DNA of 51,331 nt, taken from an uncultured Lachnospiraceae bacterium. Its GTDB lineage: Bacteria > Bacillota > Clostridia > Lachnospirales > Lachnospiraceae. Positions 17,571 to 26,264 of the stretch are shown here, in pieces. Position numbers and translations under genes: made by a program. The stretch is from assembly GCA_947176065.1 (NCBI GenBank), contig CAMWPB010000032.1, positions 1 to 51,331 of the forward strand, read 5' to 3'. The first letter of the stretch is position 1; each line of letters begins with the position of its first letter. Below the pieces are notes generated by a model. The model was not told where the DNA came from, did no database searches, and saw only the letters and a program-made list of their open reading frames with translations.

Positions 17571-18266
17571 ATGAATATTAAAATGAATCATTATATTAGC
17601 CAGGTTTCGTACGCTGCAGCAGCAGATGAAAGCGCGTCCAAATCTCATGGAAACGGCAAAGCAAAATCCGGTTCAGACAGAGATACCGTTATCATTTCGA
17701 TAGCCGGGCAACAGTTTGCTGCCGAGCAGAAAGCCTCCGATTCTGAAATGGGGACACTACACATAACTTCCAATCTGGATTCCTTCAGAAATGCATTAAA
17801 ATCAACAAATGAACCTCTCCCTGTAGACTGGGCCAAAGTAGTCGATCCATACAACACTTTTACCAATCTGGCGAAAGCGGAATCCCGTCTCATGCAGTTA
17901 GCCGACCCAACAGCTTCTCACAAAGATGAGGATATGGAGCGGATTGCAGAGGCTTATGCAAAAAATAAAATTGACCAACTGATAGAAAAAAAGAAAGCGA
18001 TGCTGGCTTCGGGAACAGCCCAGAGCAATAGCGAAGAATATGCCGAATATAAAATAGCGTTTGACGCTTACCACTCGGATAACGGCGAAAGCCTGGTCGC
18101 GATGATGACTGGTGACACCAAAAGGGCTTATCACATTTATAAAAATATCATCGACGGCACGCCAGTCCCTATAAAAGACGAGGAATTTCTTATGCTGCAT
18201 AACCGCACCATGTACATAGGCGCAAAAGGCGAATACATACGTATTACCGAAGGAAACCGAAAGTAA
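17571..18266 (+). CDS. Hypothetical protein, Ala/Ser/Lys-rich, no recognised domain
   Basis: A 231-residue soluble protein starting MNIKMNHYISQVSYAAAA. There is no signal peptide or membrane helix. The first 45 residues look disordered (Ser, Lys, Gly-rich), then come helical charged segments such as HKDEDMERIAEAYAKNKIDQ. The phrase LPVDWAKVVDPYNTFTNLAKAESRL is distinctive, but I do not recognise a family. The ribosome binding site AAAGGA lies about 12 nt from ATG 17571, a little far. It is a lone plus-strand gene between two minus-strand UDP-sugar genes, with about 240 bp of AT-rich upstream DNA that may hold its promoter and that of galE. Confidence 0.75.
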   Translation: MNIKMNHYISQVSYAAAADESASKSHGNGKAKSGSDRDTVIISIAGQQFAAEQKASDSEMGTLHITSNLDSFRNALKSTNEPLPVDWAKVVDPYNTFTNLAKAESRLMQLADPTASHKDEDMERIAEAYAKNKIDQLIEKKKAMLASGTAQSNSEEYAEYKIAFDAYHSDNGESLVAMMTGDTKRAYHIYKNIIDGTPVPIKDEEFLMLHNRTMYIGAKGEYIRITEGNRK

Positions 18267-18342
18267 AAAGAGCCCACACAGGGTACTTAAAAGCGGGGAG
18301 ACAATATCCTTCTCCTCCCTGCACACAGTACCCTTAGGGCTC
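18262..18342 (-). terminator. Long three-part nested hairpin terminator
   Basis: Three successive stems nest in one hairpin: GAGCCC/GGGCTC (18270-18275, 18337-18342), GGGTACT/AGTACCC, and GCGGGGAG/CTCCCTGC with one G-U pair. On the minus strand the outer stem is followed by TTTTTAC, giving a terminator for the pyrophosphorylase gene. It may also block readthrough from the converging unknown gene. Confidence 0.75.
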
Positions 18343-18351
18343 CGTAGTTGC

Positions 18352-19578
18352 TTACAACTCTATCCCGTTCTCCTTACACAGCTCCCTTGCGCTCTCCACC
18401 GAATCAATCCCCGTCTTATTCTTGATCGGTGCAAACTCCTTATTCCTGACCACCTCAAAGGGCAGGCAGGAATCCAGCTCGTGGATCATATCAAGCACAA
18501 GCTGCTCAAACTTATAGCCGTTCGGCTCTTCCGGCTTCACCAGCTCTCCTTTTTCATCCAGATAGGGAATCTTCTTCTCCACGATATGGAGCGGGAGTTT
18601 TCTCGCCACGATCTCCTCCAGATCCTTCACCCGGAACAGATAATTTAAGATCACGCCGAAATGATAAGCCGGTTTTCCCTCCGCCGTCTTCGCCTCCATC
18701 AGCTCCGGCGTCATATCATAATATTCCACGATAGATGGCCTTTTATCCTCCAGACACATGGCGCCCACTTTTTCATCCGGCGCATTTTTCGCCACCACTT
18801 TCGCGCCCACTGCGCTGTCTGTGGCAATCGTCGCGCCCACAAAGCAGGGGTCTGCTATGCGCTGCAGCACATTGTCCACGGCGAACACATTGAGCCACTC
18901 CACACCTGTCTGCCGCATTTTATCCGCCACGCCCCATTTCATCATGGATAAAAACCAGCCGCCGTTGCCGTTGGGGGAAGTAGACATTTTGTTCTTCGCC
19001 TCCATGTATACCTTTCCCTCGTAATCGGAAGCCGGCGCCATATCCTGCATGAAGAATGTCACATAGTCCGCATTGTAACCGAAAAACTTCTTCTCCTCAA
19101 AAAAACTGACAGTCGTGTCATGATTTTTATCGCTGGTCATCACATAGAGGGGAATCCACGCCCCCGCCTGATTCACCACGTCCATCAGATTTTCAATCAG
19201 ACGCTGGAAAATAAAAACATCCTTTGTCAGACCGATATTATAAACGCCTTTGGGCGCGTCGGAGCCGAGTCTGGTTCCCATGCCGCCCGCTAACAGCACC
19301 GCGCCCACTTTACCTGCCCGGATCGCCTCCAGACCAATTTTCGTATATTCCTCTTTCTTCGCCTCGATCTCGGGAAGCTCCATGACTCCGATTGGTTCAA
19401 TCTTCCCTCTGGGATTTAAGGTTTCCTTCTTTTCACAAAGCGCCAACACGTCAAAATCCGTCTGTTCAATCTGGGAAAGCAGCGCCTCCCGCTCCTCGTC
19501 CCCCAGCTCCTCATAGTATTTCAGCACATGAAGCTGTCCGTATTTTTCCAGTTTCCCGTATGCCTCCTGATAATTCAT
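18352..19578 (-). CDS. UDPGP-type uridylyltransferase (UDP-sugar pyrophosphorylase)
   Basis: A 408-residue nucleotidyltransferase of the eukaryote-like UDPGP type 1 family, distinct from bacterial GalU. It transfers UMP from UTP to a sugar 1-phosphate. The nucleotide-binding signature LLAGGMGTRLGSDAPKGVYN is at residues 95-115, with TSPNGNGGWFLSM near residue 200 and a lysine-rich C-terminal part. Substrate could be N-acetylhexosamine 1-phosphate, glucose 1-phosphate or galactose 1-phosphate; the sequence does not decide. The start ATG 19578 follows GGAGGGTGCG. Its promoter lies between it and the upstream riboside operon. A link with galE through UDP-hexose metabolism is plausible. Confidence 0.9.
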   Translation of the reverse strand: MNYQEAYGKLEKYGQLHVLKYYEELGDEEREALLSQIEQTDFDVLALCEKKETLNPRGKIEPIGVMELPEIEAKKEEYTKIGLEAIRAGKVGAVLLAGGMGTRLGSDAPKGVYNIGLTKDVFIFQRLIENLMDVVNQAGAWIPLYVMTSDKNHDTTVSFFEEKKFFGYNADYVTFFMQDMAPASDYEGKVYMEAKNKMSTSPNGNGGWFLSMMKWGVADKMRQTGVEWLNVFAVDNVLQRIADPCFVGATIATDSAVGAKVVAKNAPDEKVGAMCLEDKRPSIVEYYDMTPELMEAKTAEGKPAYHFGVILNYLFRVKDLEEIVARKLPLHIVEKKIPYLDEKGELVKPEEPNGYKFEQLVLDMIHELDSCLPFEVVRNKEFAPIKNKTGIDSVESARELCKENGIEL

Positions 19579-19602
19579 CGCACCCTCCGTTTTTTTATTT
19601 CT

Positions 19603-19631
19603 ATCTTAACACGAGGCGGCTCTGCGCTCAA
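19603..19631 (-). promoter_or_regulatory. Promoter of the UDPGP-type uridylyltransferase gene
   Basis: TTGAGC (19631-19626), 17-nt spacer, TAAGAT (19608-19603), some 25 nt before the start codon. I see no clear terminator after the upstream riboside operon, so readthrough is possible. Confidence 0.65.
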
Positions 19632-19643
19632 CAGGGAAATCCG

Positions 19644-20141
19644 TCAGAAAATGTCATAAAAAGTGTCGGCCTCCACGACCGCCTCCCCCTCCACTTCCAC
19701 CCAAACCGCAGGTGTCTCGCCGCGGGAAGCAAGGTAATAGTAAGCCGTCTGTCTGCCGAGACCGTGGCAGGCGTCATGCCATATTCCTCTGTTGAGGACT
19801 GCCACATCGCCCGGCCGCAGAATCACCGCCCGCACATCCTCCGCCCGGGGCGGCTTATCTTCGCGGGACAGGGCAACACAGAGGACAATGGGCGCCGCCG
19901 CGCAGAAAACCGCCTCCATGGTATGCCCATGCTTCTCCATGGAATGCAGGGTGTAGGGCGTACGCTGTCCGACGGTATAGCCCAGATGTCCCGGCGTGTC
20001 AAGAAGCGGCAGACAGGTCATATGATCCTCATAGGAAACGCCGCTGCTGTGCATGACCCGCTCCCTGTCCCGAAGCATATTATAATGGATTCCATAATCC
20101 CCAAAATCAAACTCTCTTATCTCCACAGCACGGATAATCAT
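19644..20141 (-). CDS. Ureidoglycolate lyase (AllA)-like cupin protein
   Basis: A 165-residue cytoplasmic protein with the pattern of the ureidoglycolate lyase family: HSMEKHGHTMEAVF, a hydrophobic strand, EDKPPRAEDVRAVILRPGDV and NRGIWHDA, where the histidines would lie in the cupin pocket. AllA releases urea from ureidoglycolate in allantoin breakdown. No other allantoin gene is present, so the substrate here may differ. It starts at ATG 20141, with AAAGGAGAG 3-4 nt upstream, and shares ATGA with the stop of the preceding permease, which implies translational coupling. It is the last gene of the seven-gene operon starting at the ribokinase gene. Confidence 0.75.
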   Translation of the reverse strand: MIIRAVEIREFDFGDYGIHYNMLRDRERVMHSSGVSYEDHMTCLPLLDTPGHLGYTVGQRTPYTLHSMEKHGHTMEAVFCAAAPIVLCVALSREDKPPRAEDVRAVILRPGDVAVLNRGIWHDACHGLGRQTAYYYLASRGETPAVWVEVEGEAVVEADTFYDIF

Positions 20142-21043
20142 ACGCTCTCCTTTCTCAGCTCGCTCACATTGGTCAGGCACATCACAAGCACCGTAATGAC
20201 ATAAGGCGCCGTCAGCACCAGCTGCGAAGGAATACTGAATCCCTGCAGTCCCACAGAAAGAGCGTCCGCAAAGGCAAAAATCAGACAGGCAAGAAAAGAT
20301 TTGAGCGGATCACCCTTACCGATTCTCGCCGCCGACACGGCCAAAAATCCTTTCCCGGCGGACATGTTCTCCGTAAACATGGAAATGCCGCAAAGGGGCA
20401 GACAGGTTCCGGCCGCGCCCGTCAACACGCCTGTGACGATCAGGGACGCCCACTTGTATTTCAGCACGGAGACCCCGGAGGACTGCATTGCCTCCTCATT
20501 GTTTCCAACGCCCCTGATCCGAAGCCCGAAAGGCGTCCTGTACATAACAATCTGCGCCGCGATCACCGCCAGAAAGGAGGCATATACGAGAACGTTCTGG
20601 TTGTTTAAAATTTCACCGACAAAGGGGATACCATCCAGAAACGAAAAGTGAACCGTGCCGAAGCTTTTGATTCTGGAATCCATGACGGAGCCTCTGGTGT
20701 GAAAAATATTGTACATCAGCAGGGTGGTAAATCCCCATGCGCTGAGGTTCATGGCAATGCCGATCACTATGGGATCAGACTTAAAATGCAGGACAAATAT
20801 CCCGAAAACGGCGGACATAACGACACCCGAAACAATGCCGAAAAGCAGTCCCATCAGGGCGCTTTCAAACAGATAGCTCCCCCAGGTGGCGAAGAACGCG
20901 CTTGTGAGCACATAACTTTCCAGTCCGATGTTAAAGATTTTAGCCTTATGGCCGTATGCGCTTCCCACCGCCGCGAAGGCAATCGGCGCGGACATGCGTA
21001 CCATTGCCGACAGTGTGGATGCACTGAATAATAATTGCAGCAT
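20138..21043 (-). CDS. Nucleoside-type ABC transporter permease, NupQ/YufQ-like
   Basis: A 301-residue inner-membrane permease of the branched (BPD_transp_2) class with about eight to nine hydrophobic segments. Family motifs GSAYGHKAKIFNIGLESYVL near residue 27-46 and TPFGLRIRGVGNNEEAMQSSG near 170-190 are typical of the partners of BMP-type binding proteins, which import nucleosides in several Firmicutes. It follows the other permease by 5 nt and overlaps the AllA-like gene by 4 bp. With the ATPase and BMP lipoprotein it makes a complete transporter. Confidence 0.93.
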   Translation of the reverse strand: MLQLLFSASTLSAMVRMSAPIAFAAVGSAYGHKAKIFNIGLESYVLTSAFFATWGSYLFESALMGLLFGIVSGVVMSAVFGIFVLHFKSDPIVIGIAMNLSAWGFTTLLMYNIFHTRGSVMDSRIKSFGTVHFSFLDGIPFVGEILNNQNVLVYASFLAVIAAQIVMYRTPFGLRIRGVGNNEEAMQSSGVSVLKYKWASLIVTGVLTGAAGTCLPLCGISMFTENMSAGKGFLAVSAARIGKGDPLKSFLACLIFAFADALSVGLQGFSIPSQLVLTAPYVITVLVMCLTNVSELRKESV

Positions 21044-21048
21044 ATGCG

Positions 21049-22140
21049 TTACGCCTCCTCTCTCTGAATGCGCAGTCTGCGTATCTGGTGTTTTTCCTTA
21101 ATCCGTGCAAACAGCGCCTCGTAATCTATGGCGACAAGCAGTACAAACACGGACTGCAGCACCATAACCACCAGCCGGTTCGTGGAAGTGGTGCGCTCCA
21201 TCTGGAAAGAGCCCGCCTTTAACATGCCCCAGACCAGAGAGATCAGAACCACCGCCAGCGGATTGTTTTTCGCAATGGAGGCAATCATAACGCCGTCCCA
21301 TCCCAGATTCAGTGCAAAGGCAGGGCGGAACTTGCCGAAGGCTCCCGTCATCTCCGTGCCGCCGCACACGCCGCTGATAAATCCGCTTAACAGGAATATC
21401 ATGATAAAAGTTCTCTTGTAATTAATGCCGCCGTACCGGGAAAAACGCAGGTTCTCCCCCACCTGTTTCAATTCATACCCCTTCACCGTGTAGCGGTAGA
21501 GCAGATGGATTACCAGCGCGATGCCGATGGCGATAAAGAACGCCGAGGATGCGCTTGTCTTTGGAATGATCACGGAGAGCCTTGCCGTGGGCAGCATGTC
21601 CGGCGTCGCGATGGCGTCCGCCAGCTCCGAGGCGTCAAATCCCATATACTTAAAGACGAGGTACTCCGTGAAAAGGTTAGCCGCATAGTTTAACATCAGG
21701 GTACAGATCAGCTCGTTGACATGGAGCTTCAATTTCAGGATCGCCGGGATAAACGCGAAAGCCATACCCGCCAGACCGCCGATCAGAAGGCAGACCGGAA
21801 TGTGTAAAAAGCGTGGCAGGGAAAGAGCCGATCCCGCAATCGCCGCCGCGAAAGCGCCGAAGTACATCTGTCCCTCTATTCCACAGTTCCAAATACCCGA
21901 CTTAAAGGCAACCACAGCGGCAATTCCCGTTATGATACTCGGAGTCGCCCAGCGGATGGTAGTGCCGATGGCGCTGGGACTTCCCACAGAGCCGACGACC
22001 ATTGCCCGAAAAGCTTCCACAGGACTGTTTCCCTGAGAGAGGATGATAATCGCTCCGATCACCATAACCAGAATCACGGCGGCCGCATATTTCAGTATCT
22101 CTAATTTTGCCGACAACGTCAGCTTCCATTTTATCTTCAC
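21049..22140 (-). CDS. Nucleoside-type ABC transporter permease, NupP/YufP-like
   Basis: A 363-residue permease, the larger of the two membrane subunits. I chose GTG 22140 (VKIKWKLTLSAKLEI), placed directly after the ATPase stop with GGGAGGG 10 nt before it; frames further upstream translate unlike a permease. Recognisable motifs are FKSGIWNCGIEGQMYFGAF near residue 75-95 and LKQVGENLRFSRYGGINYKR near 210-230. Nine or so hydrophobic helices follow. The 1-nt gap to the ATPase gene indicates tight coupling. Confidence 0.93.
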   Translation of the reverse strand: MKIKWKLTLSAKLEILKYAAAVILVMVIGAIIILSQGNSPVEAFRAMVVGSVGSPSAIGTTIRWATPSIITGIAAVVAFKSGIWNCGIEGQMYFGAFAAAIAGSALSLPRFLHIPVCLLIGGLAGMAFAFIPAILKLKLHVNELICTLMLNYAANLFTEYLVFKYMGFDASELADAIATPDMLPTARLSVIIPKTSASSAFFIAIGIALVIHLLYRYTVKGYELKQVGENLRFSRYGGINYKRTFIMIFLLSGFISGVCGGTEMTGAFGKFRPAFALNLGWDGVMIASIAKNNPLAVVLISLVWGMLKAGSFQMERTTSTNRLVVMVLQSVFVLLVAIDYEALFARIKEKHQIRRLRIQREEA

Positions 22141-22141
22141 G

Positions 22142-23659
22142 TCACGCTTTCCCTCCCAACATATATAGTCCGATTGTCTTTTCATCCAGCTCCGGCGTGT
22201 TTTCCAGATCAGCGGCAATCCCGCCGTTATACATGACGAGAATCCGGTCCGACAGCTCCATAACCTCACCAAGTTCGTGGCTGACCAACAGCACCGATAC
22301 GCCCTGCGCGGCGGCGTCAATGATCTTCTGCCAGATAAATTCGATGGCGCCCACGTCGATGCCGCGGGTAGGGTCTTCTATGATAAGCAGATCGTTGTTC
22401 TGGGCAAACTCCCGCCCCACAATGGTTTTCTGGATATTGCCGCCCGACAGGGTACCAATCTTATTGTGAATGTCCTGCACTTTTACCTGATAGTTGGCCA
22501 CCACGTCGCCTGTAAACGCCGCTGCCTCCTCCCTGTCAACCAGCCAGGGAATCTTGAATTTGTGGGCGACATGATAACCCATAATACAGTTTTCAATCAG
22601 GCTCCCGTTCACGTTACAGCCCGTGGAGATGCGGTCCTGCGGCACATAACCGATCCTCTTTTCCCGCTTCTGCCGCGGGGTCGATGCGGTAATGTCCTCG
22701 CCCTTGTAGGTAATGGCGCCGCCGGAGGGTGTGCGAAGACCGAAAACCGCCTCGATCAGCTCGCCCTGCCCGGAGCCGGCCACGCCTGCAATGCCAAGAA
22801 TCTCTCCCTTACGGACACAAAAGGATACGTCCTTCACCTTCTTTGTACCGTCGCTGCCGGGCGCGGTCAGGTGTTCGACGGTGAGGATCGCTTCCCCGAT
22901 CTGCTTTTTTGGTTTCTTCGTATTAAAAAGAACCTGCCGCCCCACCATCAGGTTGGCAAGCCCGTGTTCGTCCGTCTCCTCCGGCCGCAGATTTCCTGTT
23001 ACCACCCCGTTTTTTAATACCGTTATATCATCCGAAATCTCCATCACTTCTTTCAGCTTGTGGGTAATCAGGATCACCGTTTTGCCCTGCCTGGTAAGAT
23101 AACGGATGGCGCGGAAAAGTCCCTCGATCCCCTGCGGCGTGAGCACGGAAGTAGGCTCGTCCAGAATAATGATTTCCGCGCCCTTGTAAAGCACCTTGAC
23201 AATCTCTACCTGCTGTAAAAGCGACACGGGAAGCTCCGCCACTCTCTTTTCGAGAGGAATGGAAAAGCCGTATTTTTCGGCAATCTCCGTGATGTCCTTC
23301 GCTGCCTTCTTCTTATCCAGAAATCCTCCGTACTTTTTTGTCTCAAACCCCATCATCAGGTTTTCCAGCACCGTCAGCTCGGGAAAAAGCATGAACTCCT
23401 GATGCACCATACCGATGCCGCATTTGGTGGCATCGTTGGGATTGCGGAAAACAACCGGATTTCCCTTCACATAGATCTCCCCACGGTCAGGCTTGTAAAT
23501 CCCGGAGATAATATTCATCAGAGTGCTCTTGCCCGCGCCATTCTCACCGATAACGGAGTGGACGGTGCCGCGTCTCACGCGGAGGCTGACATCGTCGTTG
23601 GCGGTGAGGCTGCCGAAGTATTTACAGATATGCTTTGCCTCCAGAATCAAATCTTCCAT
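22142..23659 (-). CDS. Nucleoside-type ABC transporter ATP-binding protein (double ATPase domain), NupO/YufO-like
   Basis: A 505-residue cytoplasmic ATPase with two fused nucleotide-binding domains, as in sugar- and nucleoside-type importers. Domain 1 has Walker A GENGAGKST (about residues 32-40) and Walker B IIILDEPTSVL, with an atypical signature (LPVSLLQQVEI). Domain 2 has a degenerate P-loop region GVAGSGQGELIEAV, signature LSGGNIQKTIVGREF and IIEDPTRGID. This asymmetry is normal for the family. The start is ATG 23659, preceded by GAGGAGG; an in-frame upstream start would place that site inside the gene. Confidence 0.95.
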   Translation of the reverse strand: MEDLILEAKHICKYFGSLTANDDVSLRVRRGTVHSVIGENGAGKSTLMNIISGIYKPDRGEIYVKGNPVVFRNPNDATKCGIGMVHQEFMLFPELTVLENLMMGFETKKYGGFLDKKKAAKDITEIAEKYGFSIPLEKRVAELPVSLLQQVEIVKVLYKGAEIIILDEPTSVLTPQGIEGLFRAIRYLTRQGKTVILITHKLKEVMEISDDITVLKNGVVTGNLRPEETDEHGLANLMVGRQVLFNTKKPKKQIGEAILTVEHLTAPGSDGTKKVKDVSFCVRKGEILGIAGVAGSGQGELIEAVFGLRTPSGGAITYKGEDITASTPRQKREKRIGYVPQDRISTGCNVNGSLIENCIMGYHVAHKFKIPWLVDREEAAAFTGDVVANYQVKVQDIHNKIGTLSGGNIQKTIVGREFAQNNDLLIIEDPTRGIDVGAIEFIWQKIIDAAAQGVSVLLVSHELGEVMELSDRILVMYNGGIAADLENTPELDEKTIGLYMLGGKA

Positions 23660-23706
23660 AAAAAGATACCTCCTCGTCACAATTTCCTACTTATAATAAG
23701 CAGCCC

Positions 23707-23731
23707 CCGGAGGCGTGGAAATGCCCTCCGG
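23707..23731 (-). promoter_or_regulatory. Intercistronic hairpin after the BMP lipoprotein gene
   Basis: CCGGAGG (23707-23713) and CCTCCGG (23725-23731) form a GC-rich stem without a T-run, between the binding-protein and ATPase genes. It is placed like the stem at 9664-9705 in the sugar operon, so it may likewise protect the binding-protein mRNA. Confidence 0.6.
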
Positions 23732-23745
23732 AGGTTACGTTCCCA

Positions 23746-24828
23746 TTACTCTGCCGTATCTTTTGTGACGTCGATCTCCCCCGCGCCTATGCCCTCAACC
23801 ACATCGGTCACGGTTTTCTGAAGATCCCCTGTCAGACTGTTGAATTCAATATCCGTATACAGCGACAAACCATAGGACAGGCCGTACACCTTGTCTCCGC
23901 TCTCAAAGGTTCCCTTGAAGGAAGCGTCGCCTTCCATATACAGCGCTTCGTCGATGGGCTTCAAAGCCGACCAGATCACACAATCGCTGACGTCGCCCTG
24001 ATAGTCGTCGCTTCCGATACACTTGATTCCCATCTCCTCACAGCCGGAAATAACGCCCAGACCGCTCTGGGAGGCGGACTGGAAAATCAGGTCCACACCC
24101 TCATTCTGTATCATCAGCTTCGCCACTTCCTGTCCCTTGACAGGATCCTGATCGTCGCCCACATAGGCCACGGCGACCTCCACGGAAGGGTCGGCATAGT
24201 GAACGCCATTGATATAACCGTCACGGAACTTCCTGCTGACAGGTCGGTCCGCATGGGCAATAAATCCGACCTTTTTCTTCTCAGTGGTATTCGCCGCCAC
24301 AACCCCGGCTATGAAAGCCGCCTCGGAAGGGTCAACGGACACGGAGCTGACATTCGGCTCGTCGGTTTCCATATCCACGTCACAGAGCACAAAATTGGTG
24401 TCCGGGTATTCCGGCGCAAGCCGGAGCGCAATCTCAGACAAATCTCCCCACATCAGGTACACCGGGTTCGCCCCCATATCCGCCATCGCACGGACCTGAT
24501 CCTCATACTCTGCACTGTCCAGCGTCTCCACGGTTCGAAGCGTTGCGCCCTGCTCCGCAGCCAGCTTGTCAAGGCCTTTGATGGAAAGCGCGATAAAGGG
24601 ATCGCCCACTGTAGCAGGCACAAGAAGACCGATGGTCTTTTCCGCGTTCTCCGTGGTTTTCTCCGGTTCCGAATCTTTCGTCTGTTCATCCTGCGCGGGG
24701 GCTTCCTTCTCTCCCGCATCCACAACGGGCACAGGCGCCGGCGCTTCTGTCTTGGAACCGCATCCGGCCAAACAGCCAAATGCCAGTGTCATTGTCAGTA
24801 AAACTGCTGTGATTTTTTCCCTTTTCAT
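23746..24828 (-). CDS. BMP-family substrate-binding lipoprotein (nucleoside-type)
   Basis: A 360-residue lipoprotein: signal MKREKITAVLLTM, lipobox CLAGC with the cysteine near residue 23, an Ala/Pro/Glu-rich linker, then the basic membrane protein fold (PF02608). Signatures include IGLLVPATVGDPFIALSIKG, FVLCDVDME and FIAHADRPVSRKFRDGYING. Proteins of this family bind purine or pyrimidine nucleosides (for example BmpA/PnrA and Med-like proteins). It starts at ATG 24828 after GGAGGACAC, 16 nt after the ADP-ribosylglycohydrolase-like gene. It should deliver the substrate to the NupP/NupQ-like permeases. Confidence 0.93.
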   Translation of the reverse strand: MKREKITAVLLTMTLAFGCLAGCGSKTEAPAPVPVVDAGEKEAPAQDEQTKDSEPEKTTENAEKTIGLLVPATVGDPFIALSIKGLDKLAAEQGATLRTVETLDSAEYEDQVRAMADMGANPVYLMWGDLSEIALRLAPEYPDTNFVLCDVDMETDEPNVSSVSVDPSEAAFIAGVVAANTTEKKKVGFIAHADRPVSRKFRDGYINGVHYADPSVEVAVAYVGDDQDPVKGQEVAKLMIQNEGVDLIFQSASQSGLGVISGCEEMGIKCIGSDDYQGDVSDCVIWSALKPIDEALYMEGDASFKGTFESGDKVYGLSYGLSLYTDIEFNSLTGDLQKTVTDVVEGIGAGEIDVTKDTAE

Positions 24829-24844
24829 AATGTGTCCTCCTTTT

Positions 24845-26260
24845 TCAACTGGTTTTCGTATATTGAATGACGGCGTTCAGCGTTTTTTCCGATAAGGATG
24901 TAATCGACTGGCTTTCCATCGTTCTGACATATGTGTCAAGCTGATCTTTCAGGGGCGCAGTAAATTTTTTATCGAGTGCGCCCGCTCCCAGCATAACGCC
25001 GTAAGCATGTCCGATGGGTCCGCCGGTACAGTCATTATCCTGTCCTGCCATCATTAATACCGTCATTGCCTTCTGGAAATCATTTCCAGCAAAATAAACT
25101 GCCGCCACCTCCGCCGCAAGGTTCGGGTAAGTATGTACCCAATTATATTTTTTGTACTTTTCTTCAATGCGCTCACAGGCCTGTCTGTAATTGTCCGACG
25201 ATTCGCAGGCTTTGTATGCAAAATCAAGAACTGTATAAAACTCGCTGTCCTTCGGAACCGCCCTCACCGCCTTTTCAAGCACTGTCCGCATGTCCGTCTC
25301 CACATATGCCATGGAGACGATCACCGCATTAAAAACTTCCGCCAGAATGCCGTTGTTGTGATGGGATATTCTCCCGTCCTTCCACGCAAGCTCCGCCGCC
25401 TTCCGGGGATTGCCCGGCGCCAGCGCGCCACAGACTGCCGCGCGCATAGCGGCGCCGATCATCTCCCGGTAGGGGTTAGCGAGATATCCGCTCTCTGGCG
25501 GATAAATTCCCTGACGCAGATGGTTTAACGCCACCTCCTCCGCCGTGTAGGCGAAAGGGATGTAACCTACCCAGCGGTCCGCGATATCCTCCGAGGTAAT
25601 CTCGAAGCCTTTCTCGCAGAAGGCGTCCAAAAGCGCCAGTTCAAAGGTAATGTCGTCGTTTAGAGTCTCCGGCGGTTTCACATAGTCGGTAATTTCACCG
25701 AACACCTCCCAGATTCTCGATGATTTGAATCCCTCCACAGCCGTCCCCAGCGCGGAGCCTATGATCTCTCCCAGCCATCCGCCATGAATCTGGTCAAACA
25801 GCCGCTCCCTGTCAGGCAGACGGTAATCGGGATAGGACGGCAGTTCAACCGCCTTCTCATACTGTTCAAAGCTCTCATAAACCGTATGGTTCCAATAGGG
25901 ATGGCCGGGAATCTTTTCCGCCTCCGCCAGCGCTTTGAAAACTCTGGCGTTAATGATCTGCAGCCGTATCAGCTCCTCCTTCTCAATCGCGTCGAATGCC
26001 TCCGGAATCAGCCGCTCCGCCTCCTCCACATCGTAGCCCATATGCTGCATACTGGAGATGGCGCCCAACATTTTTGAATAGGGAGCCCTGGATTCCGGTA
26101 GGGGCTTTTCCCATGCGCCTTTTCCGCTTTCCAGCATCTGCGCCGCTTCCTCCAGCATTTTCCCCTCCAGAAGCCCGTCCCACTGAATCAAATCCGTTCT
26201 GTCCTTTACCGGCACTGCCCCGCAGAACATTTCATAATCGTATTCCCATGCATGCTTCAT
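24845..26260 (-). CDS. ADP-ribosylglycohydrolase-family protein with variant metal motifs
   Basis: A 471-residue cytoplasmic protein with an extra N-terminal region of about 150 residues before the PF03747-type fold. The fold begins at IHGGWLGEIIGSALGTAVEG. The metal-binding motifs differ from the usual TDDT and DTDT types: LNDDITFE (N201, D202, D203) and GQDNDCTGGPIGHAYG (D408, N409, D410). In the family these sites hold two Mg ions and cleave an N- or O-ribosyl bond. Between a ribokinase gene and nucleoside-type transporter genes, it most likely releases ribose from an imported riboside; this is inference. The start ATG 26260 is 4 nt from the ribokinase stop, with AAAGGAG inside that gene. 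Confidence 0.85.
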   Translation of the reverse strand: MKHAWEYDYEMFCGAVPVKDRTDLIQWDGLLEGKMLEEAAQMLESGKGAWEKPLPESRAPYSKMLGAISSMQHMGYDVEEAERLIPEAFDAIEKEELIRLQIINARVFKALAEAEKIPGHPYWNHTVYESFEQYEKAVELPSYPDYRLPDRERLFDQIHGGWLGEIIGSALGTAVEGFKSSRIWEVFGEITDYVKPPETLNDDITFELALLDAFCEKGFEITSEDIADRWVGYIPFAYTAEEVALNHLRQGIYPPESGYLANPYREMIGAAMRAAVCGALAPGNPRKAAELAWKDGRISHHNNGILAEVFNAVIVSMAYVETDMRTVLEKAVRAVPKDSEFYTVLDFAYKACESSDNYRQACERIEEKYKKYNWVHTYPNLAAEVAAVYFAGNDFQKAMTVLMMAGQDNDCTGGPIGHAYGVMLGAGALDKKFTAPLKDQLDTYVRTMESQSITSLSEKTLNAVIQYTKTS

Positions 26261-26264
26261 TTGT

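Noticed and set aside
19644..20141. Part of an allantoin degradation cluster
   Set aside because: No allantoinase, allantoate amidohydrolase or ureidoglycolate dehydrogenase gene is present; only family similarity to AllA can be stated.
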